Positions 33,516 to 46,377 of a stretch of DNA of 64,000 nt are shown here, piece by piece (within the stretch, counting starts at the first letter, position 1; each line of letters starts with the position of its first letter). Made by a program: the position numbers and the translations under genes. Source of the stretch: Candidula unifasciata (taxonomy: Eukaryota; Mollusca; Gastropoda; Stylommatophora; Geomitridae). Location: NCBI GenBank assembly GCA_905116865.2, contig CAJHNH020002013.1, positions 566,173 to 630,172 of the forward strand. The letters are read 5' to 3'. The notes beneath the pieces are model-generated. The model had not been told where the DNA came from, searched no databases, and saw only the letters and a list, made by a program, of their open reading frames with translations.

Positions 33516-34119
33516 ATATCTGAAACACATACAATCACACACAACACACACACACACACACTCATACAAAGCGTTCTTCATAAATTATAACCACTTTAAA
33601 AACAAATAACCAGCCTAGGGCGATCGATATGTCAAAGAACAGTTGACCATTTTCACGAGCGGTCCTAGATACCGGATACGCTGTCATTCTCAAGCCGCGT
33701 TTTATTTCAGTACCGGAAAATACGTCATAGCGATCTGTTGAAGCACTGCCATTACTACAGCTGTCCAAACAACCAGCACACATCATTTTTGTTTACTCTA
33801 GCAACGGCTGCAAAGATGATTACACAAGTCTTCGTATTTTCCCTCGCCAGAGTTCTCAATGATCAACGCTAAAGTGGTAGACTTGTCTCTACGTGTGGCA
33901 CTAGTTGTCAAATAGATTTTTAGAGTGTTGCCATTTGTAGTACTTTCGAGAGATTTACATTGATGACAAATCTATTATTTTTAGGGTAAGGTAAACTTTG
34001 GTTTAACCCTGAAAATTGTGTATGGCCTGGAAGAATATATGGCATCCAGAGCCAGAATTCGTTAACGGGCTTTTGTAGTTAAAGGACGTTGTAGGGACAG
34101 ACTTATCTTTCCGTGAAGC
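33516..34119. other. Spacer, nothing recognised
   Basis: Short AC-rich runs at 33535-33565; a minus frame at 33562-33786 without known motif. Confidence 0.4.
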
Positions 34120-34320
34120 TTTTTCTTCTTAGCATTCACCATCTGTAAACTCCATTCTTGGTCTTGTAATTGGTAATTTTCCAAGACTTTGAATCTCGCA
34201 TACACATCCTTTAAAAAAAAAAAAAAAAACAGATATGGCTTTTTTATGTGCAAATTGTTGGTTCTTCGCCTTTCAGGCGGATGCGCTCAAATTCATTTTC
34301 AGAGTTTTGCCATGTGTCGT
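34120..34320 (-). mobile_element. SINE-E copy
   Basis: TTCTTCTTAGCATTCACCAT, CATACACATCCTTTAAAA, GTTGGTTCTTCGCCTTTCAG, CGGATGCGCTCAA follow the family order. Contains an A-run of about 17. Head missing. Confidence 0.65.
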
Positions 34321-34934
34321 TCATTACATTAATGACAACTACCTTTTTAGGGAGATAATGTAAACACTTTTGTGTAGCCATCAAAATGTTATCTTGCTAG
34401 AAAACGTGTGGCATCTACAGACGCAATTCTTTAACGGCTATTTAAATTATAAGACGTTGGAGTAGTAGACTTATCTTTGTATGTAACAATGTTTGTCAGA
34501 TAGATTTTTAAAGACATATTGGTTTTGAAAGACATTTTTAACTGGCTGTTGTTCGATAACACTGAAAGATACAATAAGGTCAAGCGTTTTAAAAGGACTT
34601 CCGAAATGCGATAGAACGTTGAAAACACCCTTTGTGTGTACTGTGCCCATGTGAGTACTGATCAACTGACTACGTACAGATTTTGCGTTCAGCAATCATT
34701 CCTTACATTAGTTTGTCTTCCCCATCCGTCTCGCCCCCTTTCTGAAACTTTGACGTTTAATATGATCAGTATATTTCAGGTTCCAGATGTTGTGATGCAT
34801 TATTCAGATGTTCAGGGTCTGTAGATTGTCAGTATTTTCTTTTTTTTTCTCTAAAGAAATTATTTGAAACATGCGTTTTAGTTGGACTGACTAGTTCTGT
34901 ATCTTGGTTGGGGTAATTTTTATCAAATAATGCT
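34321..34934. other. Spacer, nothing recognised
   Basis: Imperfect similarity between 34320-34460 and 33930-34085 (GTAATTTACATT-like, ATGGCATCCAGA vs GTGGCATCTACAGA) hints at an old duplication of about 360 bp. Confidence 0.4.
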
Positions 34935-35130
34935 CATGAACTGACTGACTTACTTTCTACCCCACTAGGACATCACACAAGCGATAAACACGCGATGACA
35001 CAAAGTGCCACTATGTGGATGAGGACCACCGTGGAGAGATCCCAGAAACCGCGTTCAGACAACTGGCCATATTGATGGCTTGCCTAAATTGCGGCCCCTG
35101 GCAAAAGCCAGAGCGGGCTTCAAATAACAA
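34935..35130 (-). mobile_element. SINE-C copy
   Basis: CCCACTAGGACATCACACAA, CACAAAGTGCCACTATGTGG, GGAGAGATCCCAGAAACCGC, CCCCTGGCAAAAGCCAGAGC. Tail seen as ACTGACTGACTTAC at 34939. Confidence 0.8.
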
Positions 35131-35289
35131 AAAATTACGTCCTGAAAAGGACATAAGGAATAGGGAGATTGTCTATGCTCATGAGCAGTGTAACTTAAAT
35201 TGTCTTTCCCTGGCAGACTTGTGCAAATGGGATTCTCAGGATTCTTGTTTTCGATTGAAAGATGTGTCAATTTTATTTCGCATTTGATT

Positions 35290-35980
35290 TTTCATTTCTG
35301 GTCCAGAAGACACGATCCACAAGGTCACAGAAACCAGCCGCCTCTTTCCACTACTAAGTAGGTCAGCCGGAACTCATCGAGCGTCTACGATACAGGGTCA
35401 AGAAGACCAATGCTGTTAATAAACCCCGTTATGGACACCTAAAATCGCAGAAACCAGGAAATAGAAACGAAGTGCCACCAAAGAATTGGAGAAAGGCAGA
35501 AAGTCTTCCAGCTCCTCTAGTGCTCAGAAGCAAGACACATTCATGTCAAGCAGACAGGCTCAGGAGTATCTCACTACTGTATGCGGGAAGATACGTGGGC
35601 AGATATCATCAATGTTGTACATACTAAACTGGTAGACAGTAAAGAATCTCTAAAGCTAACACGACTGCACGAACTCTGGTGAAGCACGTCGGTGCTATCA
35701 TCGGGATCAAGATCATAGATATTATAACCTGGAGGTTCCTGTTGCATCGGAAGCCCGCATAGGAAAGCCCAATTAGCAGTGATGTCGATTTTGATAAAAT
35801 AATAAAACAATTTGGACGTGATATTTCCAAAAATAAAACCATAGATCACAAGATGAGAATCTCAGCAGGGTACAGGAACTTTGCAACACAGGCGCAGGAA
35901 CAAACGTGTAAGTACCAGAATCTAATTTTTCGTCTGTTTGTGAGAAAACTAGAAATTTGTAGCATCTTCCTAGGATCAAA
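35290..35980. other. Unidentified stretch, possibly a coding relic
   Basis: In the plus strand, pieces such as ADIINVVHTKLVDSKESLKL and TRLHEL, then SSDVDFDKIIKQFGRDISKN look protein-like but lie in different frames. I recognise no family. Could be a decayed transposon gene. Confidence 0.3.
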
Positions 35981-35983
35981 GCA

Positions 35984-37635
35984 AGTATATTATCATTTTC
36001 TTATTATCCTTTTCTTATTATCCTGTCCTTATTATCCTATCCTTAATAAACTTTTCTTATTATTCTTTTCTTAATATATCTTTCTTATGAATCTTTTCCT
36101 ATTATCTTTTTCTTATTATTCCTTTTTTATTATACTTTTCCTATTATCCCTTTCTTATTATCATTTTCTTATTATCCTTTTCTTACTATCCTTTTCCTAT
36201 TATCCATTTCTTATTATCTTTTTCATTTACCTTTTCTTATTATCTTTTTCTTATAATCCTTGTCTTTTTATCCTTTACTTATTATCCTTTCCTTAATATC
36301 CTTTCCCTTATTATCTTTTTTATATTATCATTTTCTTATTATCCTTTTCTTATTATCCTGTCCTTATTATCCTATCCTTAATAAACTTTTCTTATTGTTC
36401 TTTTCCTAGTATACATTTCTTATTATTCTATTCTTATTATCATTTTCGTATTATCCCTTTTTTATTATACTTTTCCTATTATCCTTTTCTTATTATCTTT
36501 TTTTTTTCCGTCATATTGTCCTTTTCTTTTTATTCTTTTCTTATTATGCTTCTCTCATCATGCTTTTCTTATTATCTTTTTCCTCTTATTCTTTTCCTCT
36601 TATCCTTTTCTTTTTATCCTTGTCCTATTATCCTATTCTTATTATCATTCTTTTATTTTCCTTTCCTGTTATTCTTTTCTTATAATCCTTTTATTATTAC
36701 CCTTTATTATTATTATTTTCCTATCCTTTTCTTATTATCCTTTTCCTATTATCCGTTATTCTATCCTTTTCTTTTTAGCCTTTTCTTATCATCTTTTCCT
36801 TATAATCATTTTCATACTATCCTGTTCCTAGTATCCTTTTCTTATTATCCTTTTTTATTATCCTTTTCCTATTATCTTTTTCCTAATATCCTTTTCTTGT
36901 TATTCTTTTTATATTATCTTTTTCGTACTATTCTTTTCTTATTATCCTTTTATTATTATCTTTTTATTATTCTTCTTTTTTATTATCTTTTTCTTATCAT
37001 TTTCTTATTATCATTTTCTTTTTATCATTTTATGATTATCCTTCTCTTAAAATCCTTTTCTTATTATCCTGTTCTTATTATCCTGTTTTAATTATATTTT
37101 TTAATTATCCTTTACTGATTATTCTGTTTCTACTATCCTTTACTTATTATCCTTTTCCTATTATCCTTTTCTTATAATCCTTTTTTTTATCCTTTTATTA
37201 TCCTTTTTTTATTGTGATTTTCTCATTATCCTTTTCCTATCATCCTTTCCTCATTATCTTTTTATCATTATCCTTTATTATTATCTTTTTGATATCCTTT
37301 ACTTACTATCGTTTTCCTAGTATCCTTTTCTTATTATCCCTTTTTTAAATCCTTTTCCTTTTAATCCTTTCTTTTGATCTTTTTCTTATTGTCTTTTTCT
37401 TACTATGATTTTCTTATTTTCCATTTTCTCATTATCGTTTTCTTTTTAACCTTTTCTCATTATCCTTTTCCTATTACCCTTTTCCTATTATCATTTTCTT
37501 TCTATCCTTTTCGTATTATTCTTTTCGTAATTATAATTTTCTTATTATCCTTTTCTTATTATCCTTTTCTTATCATCCTTTTCCTATTATCCTTTTCTTA
37601 TCATCCATTTCTTATTTTCCTTTTCTCATATACGA
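35984..37635. repeat. 14-bp minisatellite, about 115 imperfect units, G-poor strand
   Basis: Unit CCTTTTCTTATTAT with many substitutions and small indels. The plus strand has almost no G for about 1.65 kb, an extreme strand asymmetry. As 14 is not a multiple of three, the Phe/Leu/Tyr/Ser-rich open frames are by-products. Confidence 0.95.
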
Positions 37636-37869
37636 AACAGAGAATTGAATTGGAGAGGGGAAAAGTGGAGCTTTTATACCACTCTCAGTTTTAACAAAAA
37701 TATATTTATATATATATTTGAATATTCTTTTGTGATTACCTCATATTAGTAATTTTGTTTTTACATGTGAATGAATCATGTGGTAATGGAAGTGAGAAAT
37801 GAAAGTTTGTGGAAGACTGGAAAAGTCAAGCATAAAACTGCAATCCCGCTCAGTAATATTACACTGCTG

Positions 37870-38205
37870 ACTGAAGTAGATGGCAGAAAATCGGATGGCT
37901 GTCTGGCTGACTAATTTGGCTGTCTGATTGACTGACATACTGGCTGACTGACTGACTGGCTCACTGGCTGACTGACTGAGAACTGATTAACTGACATACT
38001 GGCTGACTGCGGATTGGCTGACTTACTGATTAATTGACTAATTGTTTGATAGACCAGCTGATTGACTGACTGACAAATTTGACTACTGGCTGACTGGTTG
38101 ACTGAATAACTTGATGTACTGGCTAGGTCACTGGCTGACTGATTGTCTGACTGACTGGCTGTCTGACTAGCTGACTGATTGACAAATTGGGTACTTGACT
38201 GTCTG
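37870..38205. repeat. Degenerate (CTGA)n array
   Basis: Imperfect CTGACTGGCTGA-type repeats over about 330 bp. The same tetranucleotide is the SINE-C tail (25711, 34939), but no SINE-C body is attached here. Confidence 0.85.
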
Positions 38206-38621
38206 AGAGCTCGATAAACTCCCATGCTAGCAGTTTAATATCTTACCTTTGTTCCCGTAATTTTCATTTTGTAGACCCCACTGTTTTTGCGATGAGATCA
38301 CAGTGTTCCATTAAATACAATTTATGAAACTTCGGTTTATTTTCAACATATTTTAGAAAACAACTGTTCTAGCCCACGCGGTGTACCATAACTTTAGGTC
38401 AAAATAGTGTATAGTGTGACTGCCAAAAATAAATTCTAGTTTGGCATGACTCTCAAATAGAAGCGGGCAATTTGCGACTTGGACTGCGCTGTTTTATCGT
38501 CGCTTTGGGCGGTAATTCTATCAAAGCGCACACAATTCATGTGACAACCTAGAGCCCAAAAGAAGCCGCTAATTTGCATATGTTTCTATAGCAACACAAG
38601 TAGCAAAAGTTCAAAAAGGTT
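38206..38621. other. Spacer, nothing recognised
   Basis: No repeat of this window and no coding signal. Confidence 0.4.
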
Positions 38622-38979
38622 TGAGGTTTGAACAACGGATCAACATCATGGCACATGGGTTGTAACCCATAAGGGCTCTGTTCTTCTTCTAACTCAAGTC
38701 TGAGTCCAAAGAAGCTCAGCACAGTGCTCAGACTCTGTAGCACCGGCGAGGATCCTGAAATACTTTAAGTAGATTTTAAACTTCAAATATTTGCCCGGGC
38801 AGCGCCGTTAGGCTACTTTCTTCGATTTTCAAGTCCGATCTCACTACCCAGAGACCGGGGAGGGGGGGGGGGGTCTAGAAGTCCAAGTTCATGTGGAAAA
38901 AAAATCCCTGCCCTTACCGAGGATTGAACCCAGAACTCTATCACTCGAGGTGGACACCATACCTCGAGACCATGCAGCC
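38622..38979 (-). mobile_element. SINE-D copy 1
   Basis: On the minus strand: head GGCTGCATGGTCTCGAGGTA, B box TTCTGGGTTCAATCCTCGG, then a body that includes a C-run (38862-38872 as G), AGTCTGAGCACTGTGCTGAG, and an end TGTTGATCCGTTGTTCAAAC. About 355 bp. Matches 48110-48490 along its whole length. Confidence 0.8.
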
Positions 38980-39720
38980 TCCTTCTTCTTCTTCATCGTA
39001 TTCTTCTTCGCGTTCACCAGCTATAAATTTCGGCGGAAAATTATGGTTGTTCGTCCACTTCTGGACTGCAGTCCTATTCCAGAACCGGAGTGTTACGTGA
39101 ACATTCGTTTTACATATCTGACTTAGGCTATCCTTTGAATAACGGGCACTAAAGATGGCGGCCGCCAAATATCCTTTCGAGCCGCAGTAACGAGTCAATT
39201 GCGCATTTCCGGCTACTTAATTTGCGGTTTTCCGCCAACAACCGCTACAGCTACGTGGCCCCAGGCGTGGATTGGGGCTAAACTAGATGGCTAGGACTCA
39301 CGAGCAGCAGCTTCTGCATCTCCTGCAGCTTTGCTCGTGAGTCCTAGCCATCTAGTTTAGCCCCAATCCACGCCGCGAGAGCGGCCTGGTGGCCACGTTG
39401 CGGTGGCGATAGTCGCCGGAAAACCGCAAATTAAATAGCCGGAAGTGCGCAATTGACACGTGACTGCGGCTCGAACGGATATTTTGCGGCGGCCATCTTT
39501 AGTGCGCGTTATTCGAAGGATAGCCCTGACTTTTTTGTATGCAGACTGCTGGGTCCTTGCCTCTCAGGCAAATGCACTTCGACATCGAAGGCAGCTCCGA
39601 ATTAATCGACTCTTACAATATGCTTTTGGGTAGGCAGTTGGACTGTTCTTGTTTTTGCTATAATAGGACCCCGGAACCCACACGGGGAGCTTTTATTCAA
39701 CTGGGAAACTTCCTAGTAGC
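38980..39720 (-). mobile_element. SINE-E copy split by a foldback element
   Basis: 38980-39117 is the tail and 3' body (CTTCTTCTTCTTCATCG, CGTTCACCAGCTATAAATTT, GGCGGAAAATTATGGTTGTT). 39534-39720 is the continuing body (TATGCAGACTGCTGGGTCC, TTGCCTCTCAGGCAAATGCA). The break is the 400-bp element at 39126-39525. Confidence 0.8.
39126..39525. mobile_element. 400-bp foldback/MITE element with 8-bp target duplication
   Basis: Nearly the whole element is an inverted repeat: left arm GGCTATCCTTTGAATAACG, right arm reverse complement GGCTATCCTTCGAATAACG. The inner arms (39265-39306 and 39332-39373) pair without mismatch around a 25-base loop. Flanks are CTGACTTA (39118-39125) and CTGACTTT (39526-39533), 7 of 8 identical. 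An 8-bp duplication fits hAT, Mutator-like or Merlin-type elements; the GG-starting ends and long arms fit Mutator-like or Merlin better. GC-rich against its surroundings. No coding capacity. Confidence 0.85.
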
Positions 39721-39750
39721 AATTAATAATATTTGTTCAAAATAATGTAC

Positions 39751-39914
39751 AACCTAAAGTAAAGTAAAGGACCCTTGTCCACGCCTTTAAGCGTATAGTG
39801 CGTATAGGGCTAGACATATATTTTTTAGACCAATCGGCCAAAAATGTGTGATATGGTCAGAATTCCGCCGACCAACTTTACTTCCCGGTACTGCCCTCGG
39901 TACCCACTTAAGGC

Positions 39915-39915
<1 letters not shown>
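39751..39915 (-). mobile_element. SINE-B copy at the edge of the GATA arrays
   Basis: AAAGTAAAGGACCCTTGTCC, GGGCTAGACATATATTTTTT, AGACCAATCGGCC, GACCAACTTTACTTCCCGG, GTACCCACTTAAGGCTAG. The SINE stops exactly where the ACAG run begins. Confidence 0.8.
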
Positions 39916-39962
<47 letters not shown>

Positions 39963-40194
39963 TAGACAGAGAGATAGACAGATAGACAGATAGACAGAAT
40001 AGACAGGAGAGATTAAGATAGATAGATAGATAGCAACGTTCAAGATCGATATCTAGATAGATAGATAGAACTAGATAGATAGATAGATAGATAGATAGAC
40101 TCAGGTTAGATAGATAGATAGATAGATTTTGATAGATAGATAGATATTTAGATAGATAGATAGATAGATAGATAGCTAGATAGATAGATAGATT

Positions 40195-40228
<34 letters not shown>

Positions 40229-40230
40229 CC

Positions 40231-40287
<57 letters not shown>

Positions 40288-40660
40288 GATAGATAGATAG
40301 ATAGATAGTATGATAGATAGATATATATATAGATAGATATAGATAGATAGATAGATATATATATTAGATAGATGATAGATAGATAGATAGATAGATATAT
40401 ATATCGATAGATAGATAGATATATAGATAGATAGATAGATAGATAGATAGCATAGATAGATAGATAATAGATAGATAGATAGATAGATGATAATAGATAG
40501 ATAGATAGATAACTATGGATAGATAGATGGATAAGAAAATAGATGAAAGATGGATAGATACAGAAAGATGGACAGATAGGACAGACAGAAGACAGAACAA
40601 TGACAGACCAGATCAGACAGACAGACAGAAGGTCGACAGACAATCAGACAGACAGCACAG
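39916..40660. repeat. (ACAG)n to (GATA)n array, block 1
   Basis: About eleven ACAG units, then some 550 bp of GATA repeats broken by short indels, then ACAG-rich decay. Ser/Tyr/Leu/Ile open frames are by-products. Confidence 0.95.
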
Positions 40661-40814
40661 ACAGAACAAACATTTGCATTAAACAGGAGATGCAGTTATT
40701 CGTTTTTTTAGAAACAGACAATAGATTTTGACAGGTGCCCTTGAATGTAGCCGGGCCATAAGAAACGAGTGAAGGAGTTTCTGTACCTAACCAGGGTAGC
40801 TTTATCCGTAGATA
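40661..40814. other. Unique spacer between GATA blocks
   Basis: About 150 bp without simple repeats. Confidence 0.6.
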
Positions 40815-41627
<813 letters not shown>

Positions 41628-41687
41628 AACTAACTGGTGACCTGACGACAGGCAGTTTTACTGGACGACGATATATATATATACATA

Positions 41688-41880
41688 AAGTAAAAGTAAA
41701 AGACTTTTTTTCCACGACTTATGGCGTATTGGGTATATAGGGCTAGACCAATATTTTCTAGAACAAACGGTACTTTGTGGATGCAGTCGGCATCACGCCG
41801 GCCGACTTTACTTCTCAGGAATACACCTGGTATCCACTCAAGTCTAGGTTGACCTTGGAGCCAAGGTCATTTTTAATTTT
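41688..41880 (-). mobile_element. SINE-B copy
   Basis: GTAAAAGACTTTTTTTCCAC, TATAGGGCTAGACCAATATT, GCATCACGCCGGCCGACTTT, CTGGTATCCACTCAAG, GACCTTGGAGCCAAGGTCA-like end. Confidence 0.75.
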
Positions 41881-41896
41881 TATTAGTAACTGTAAT

Positions 41897-41897
41897 A

Positions 41898-41944
<47 letters not shown>

Positions 41945-41951
41945 TAATAAT
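41897..41951. repeat. (AAT)n microsatellite
   Basis: About 18 units with one AAC interruption. Confidence 0.95.
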
Positions 41952-42107
41952 AACTTTAATTATAATGTCCTTTATTTCATATACATGTAATAAAATATTG
42001 AAAATATTAAATGTATAAGCAAACTCTGAAATAAAACACATAAGTCTGATATGCTAGGGTTCTATTACACATTTGGATTAGGGGGGAGGGGGGGGGGGGT
42101 AACGCAA

Positions 42108-42290
42108 GGGTAAAGTAAAGGACTCTTTTCTACGCCTTCATTTGTTACAGGCATATAGGGCTAGACCTATATTTTATAGACCAATGGAGAGTGATGTGGT
42201 TAACACCACGCCAGACGCCTTTACTTTCCTGGACTCTACCTGGTATTTATTTTAAGCTGGGTCAAACAGAGAGCAAAAGTTATTTTCAAC
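42108..42290 (-). mobile_element. SINE-B copy
   Basis: AAGTAAAGGACTCTTTTCTA, GGGCTAGACCTATATTTTAT, AGACCAATGGAGAGTGATGT, ACACCACGCCAGACGCC, ACCTGGTATTTATTTTAAGC. Third copy of the same orientation within 2.4 kb. Confidence 0.8.
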
Positions 42291-42744
42291 ACACAACGAT
42301 GGCTGCCTTTTGTTTGAGAGGTTAGCCCTACAACATTGTTTAGAAGGGAAACAAAAGTGTTTGGAAGCCGGGGAGGGGGGGGGGGAGGGGTGTGGCCTAA
42401 CGTACCCTTGAGGTTCCTGGGACCACGAGTAATATTACTAGTTCTCTAGATGACCTGTGAAAACATATGACTTGATAAAAAAAACTGATAATCTGTTACT
42501 AAAGTCTTATCCATGTGATGTAACTTTGATGTATCTTTTTTTAACAAATCACCACTGTTATTGTCTATTATTTTTTTTACCCCCCCCCCCCCCAACTCCG
42601 TGCTATTAGGATTGTCTTTTATTTCCTATAGTTTATCAATGTCTTAAAATGATTGTCTACTATCTCCTATAATGTGATATACACATGGCGAACACAAGTA
42701 AAGATATCACTAGAGAAACAGAAAGGCGCATATTTGTTATAGGA
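42291..42744. other. Spacer with G- and C-runs
   Basis: G-run at about 42374-42388 and C-run at about 42581-42592; otherwise nothing recognised. Another G-run lies just before the SINE-B at 42081-42100. Confidence 0.45.
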
Positions 42745-43760
42745 TATTAACATTGCTGGAAAAGATCTCAGAATAATAATAAAAAAAAAATGTTTACCGG
42801 AAGCAAGAAGCAGCAATTAAATTAGGAAATAAAGTAGGCAGATATGAACAGCTAAAGCAAGGATGAGTTTTCTCACATAATATCTTCTATCTCTTCAGTG
42901 AAATAATAGTGAGCATGGTCAGAGAATTAAAATAAAACCTAGTTGGAGGTTATAATATAAACCATCTTCGTTATGCAGATGACACAATATTAATAGCTGA
43001 AAACGCAGAAGACCTACAACAACTATGATACACTGTGGTACTAGAAAGTGTAAAAAAGAGGACTTTAATTGAATATTGAGAAAGCAGAAACAGTAGTTAC
43101 ATCGAAGAAGAAGACACACTACAAAATGTGACATAGCAATTGAAGAGAAAATACTTAACCAAGTTAATCAATTCAATTTTTGAGGGAACATTCATAATAT
43201 CAGATGGACGATGTGTGACAGAAATTAAGAGCAGAATTGGCAAGTGAAAGGCTGCATTTTAGAAGAAAAGAAGTATCTTAAGTTATAAATCACTCTCATT
43301 AAACATCAAAAAACGAGAACTAAAATGTTATATCGAGTCGAGCCTATTCTGTTGTATGGCAGTGAATCTTGGAATGTTAGCAAACAAATTAGGAAGAGTT
43401 TGTAAGCAGCCAAGATGTGGTTCTTGAGACAAATATCTTGGACTGCCAGAATAACTAACAATGATAATCTGGAAATAGCTAATGAAAGTAGAACATTATA
43501 TACAACGATGAGGAGGAGACAAACGAAGTTCTTTGGTCATGTAATCAGAAAAGGAGCACTGCAAAACTATCGTGACGACTGAGAAGATCACCGGTAAAAT
43601 AAGCAGAGGCAACCAAGAGCAAAGATGGGGGACGGCCTGAGACAGTGGCATTGAGGAATATCATAAGTGGAATTGCTCCAGAACACCAAAGACCGAGACT
43701 TGTGGAGATACATGAACGCCTACACCAGCTGGCAAGGCACTTGATGATGATGATTTTTTC
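42745..43760 (+). pseudogene. LINE reverse-transcriptase pseudogene with intact YADD box
   Basis: Blocks in shifting frames: KQEAAIKLGNKVGRYEQLKQ followed by G-stop-V-F-S (Q-G-C-V-L-S-P expected), LRYADDTILIAENAEDLQQL with both catalytic Asp at about 42962-43020, IEEKILNQVNQFNF, a G-S-E-S-W-N-V piece, KMWFLRQISWTARITNNDNL, TTMRRRQTKFFGHVIRKGAL, and the C-terminus DRDLWRYMNAYTSWQGT, a stop, then TGATGATGATG. The last block is the same C-terminus as the fragments at 15885, 24690 and 60001, and shows that they come from a LINE of this type. Several stops and frameshifts. Confidence 0.85.
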
Positions 43761-45404
43761 CTTATGTTACTTATATTTTGTAGTAAGTTTTCATTTTCCC
43801 AACACCCTACTAACGTGTATATTATTATTATTTTGTTGTTATTATTATTATCGTCGTTAATATTATTACACAGGTTGATTTCCGGCATGGATTACTTCGC
43901 ACGTTTACAAATTTGCTTGCTTGCTTGCTTCTTGAAAAAACAAAAAGAATAATTTGATCACGTTCAGGCTTTTTAGCTATATGGCTGCTGCCTATATTTG
44001 CGACCTTTATTAAGTTTGATTTGCTTGAATATGGTTTCCTTCGGTTCCATTTGGTTATGTTGTTCTAAACGGTTTGACTGATGTTGTTTCTTCCTTGTAT
44101 AAAGTTGTTCGATACCTGATTTTACAAATTTACCTGACCAACTGTTTTATTTGGAGACGCAGTTTATGATTTGATGATGCTGTACTCCAGAATCAGTTTC
44201 TGGGAGTTGCTTGCAGATATTCCTCCTTATTACGTTTCCTTTTATCATTTCTTTGCTGCTGTATAGCTCTACTATCGATTAGGCAACAAAAAAGAGGTGA
44301 TTTTAAAAAATATATAGACATATAGTCGATCGCTGAGAAACTGGAAATGCTTCCAATTTCTTTTGAGAAAAAAAAAAATGTAAAAGGTGGACCACTTTCA
44401 GACTGCTGCTAGCTAGCCGAGGCTGCTAACAGTCTCCGTCTATATGTGTGGTCTGGGTTATTTGCGTCACTTTCGTGACTTAATTCTAGTATTTGCGCCG
44501 TTTCTGGGCTTGATGCTTCCTTCCAATTCAGACCGCTCGTCCTCCACCCTGTAGTTAGCTGTGCATGCCTTTCCTCTTCTTACTTGGTGCTTGCTCTTGG
44601 TTTTGTCTCTCTCAGATTTAGCCAGGCGTATTTCGTAGGAGAGCGAGTTTTTCTACACAAAGTCCTTTGGACCACCATTTACAGTTTTAAAATTTTGAGT
44701 ATTTTCTTTTGCCAAAAAGTACTGAAAACAGTTCTTGATTTTGGATAGTTCCGAAATGTGAAAATATTTCGCGCATGACCATAGTGGTCTTATAGTTGTC
44801 TTCCTGCAATAAGAACGGGTTAGTCATGTCTTGGATATGTGTGTGAAATGTTGTGTTGAGCCTCAAGGCGGGTCTATTCGTCATTTAGTTAGTGTGTGAT
44901 CCGCTTGTGTCGGTTTGGGTTGGCAGCTAGGCTCTGGTGTACGTAATATCATATAACCGGAGCACCCAGCTCACTTTTTGAGATCCAAATTTTCGTCGTT
45001 GATAATTGCTGTGGCATGTTGGGTATCGAATTCAAGTTCTCTCTGTGGGAATAGGGTGGGGGGGGGGGGGGGTTAACTCATAGTGCATCCGAATTAGGTA
45101 GGGAAGGGTGAGGGGAAAGGAGGTGGGAGGCCATTAAGTTATTTTTCGTCGTTGCCGTCTTGCTGGATTCTAGTGTGGCCTTTAGCCGGGATTATACGTA
45201 TCACGTCACCAACCTTTGCTATCATCCCTCTGATGTGGTTGTATTGGGATTAAGTGTTCTAGTCCTGTCGGTATCGATTCACTTGTTTTCCCTGTTTGCT
45301 GGCAGTCAGATCTTGTTGTGAGCCCCGCCGGTCATGTTTATGTTTTATGCATGATGTGGAATGGGATGGTTTTGAGTATGAATCCCCGGAGTATATGGAC
45401 GCAC
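43761..45404. other. Spacer, nothing recognised
   Basis: Interrupted ATT triplets at 43819-43870, a G-run at 45058-45072, and short open frames without known motifs (for example 44687-44884 minus). Confidence 0.4.
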
Positions 45405-45917
45405 ACAACTAAGTGTATGCTTACATGTACTCGAGCATTCATACACGCAGACATCACTACATGTTTGCACTTCCTTTCATACTTATCCGTGTATGCATAC
45501 CTATTTGACATTCCGTACACATGCATACTCTTTCATATGTGTCTACCAATGTCTACATAAATGCACTTACATTCATGAAAAACGTACATCAACACTTAAG
45601 GACACTCAAACTTCCATGCCTTGCATGTTTTTTGTGTCGCTATGTCTGTAAAATCGTCTGGTGGTGTCACTTTTTAAGTTATGTCCAGTCCCTGGTATTT
45701 GACCTGTCCGTTACGTTATTATCATGTTCTGGTGGGTGGTGTGTGTTAATGAGGTTCACAATTCATTCCATTTATTCTCGTTAACAGCTTCATGCGATTT
45801 CATACGTATGTATGCACTCGTTTACCGTATAGTCCCATGCAACCACATAATTTATGGGTTCCCAGAGTGCACGGTCAGTCACACACACACAAATATATAT
45901 AAATATATACACGCTCA

Positions 45918-45980
<63 letters not shown>

Positions 45981-46215
45981 CACACACATTTGCATGCATA
46001 CATAAATGCATTTCTATTTCCATGTAATCGTTCATCTGTTCCTTTCGCACATCTGTATTCCCACTTTCGTCCATATGTGACCCCTTACCATTCGTCTACT
46101 TACATCTTGTCATATGTATCCATCCTATACATAAATGCACTCTTCCTTGTGTATTCACACGTACTTACATCAATGCATCCATCATACCTACAATACCTCT
46201 CTTACGCTAGGGTGT
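45405..46215. repeat. Degenerate CATA/CATG-rich array with (AT)n core
   Basis: Many CATACA, CATGCA and CACTTACAT motifs without strict period, and about 28 AT units at 45921-45976. Probably an old decayed simple repeat. Confidence 0.6.
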
Positions 46216-46377
46216 CCGAAGTCACCACCCGACCTGTTCCTTCTGTTGTTTAGAGCTGATCTTGAACCTGGTCTTTTTAGTTTTGGTTTGTTTTGATTAG
46301 ATACTGTTTAACAAGTTTTTGGATGTCTTTATTGCTATCCACGTTTAAACATTTTTTTGCAGTAGTCTGTTGTTTAA

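Noticed and set aside
36516..37091. 191-codon hydrophobic, membrane-like protein
   Set aside because: By-product of the 14-bp CCTTTTCTTATTAT array.
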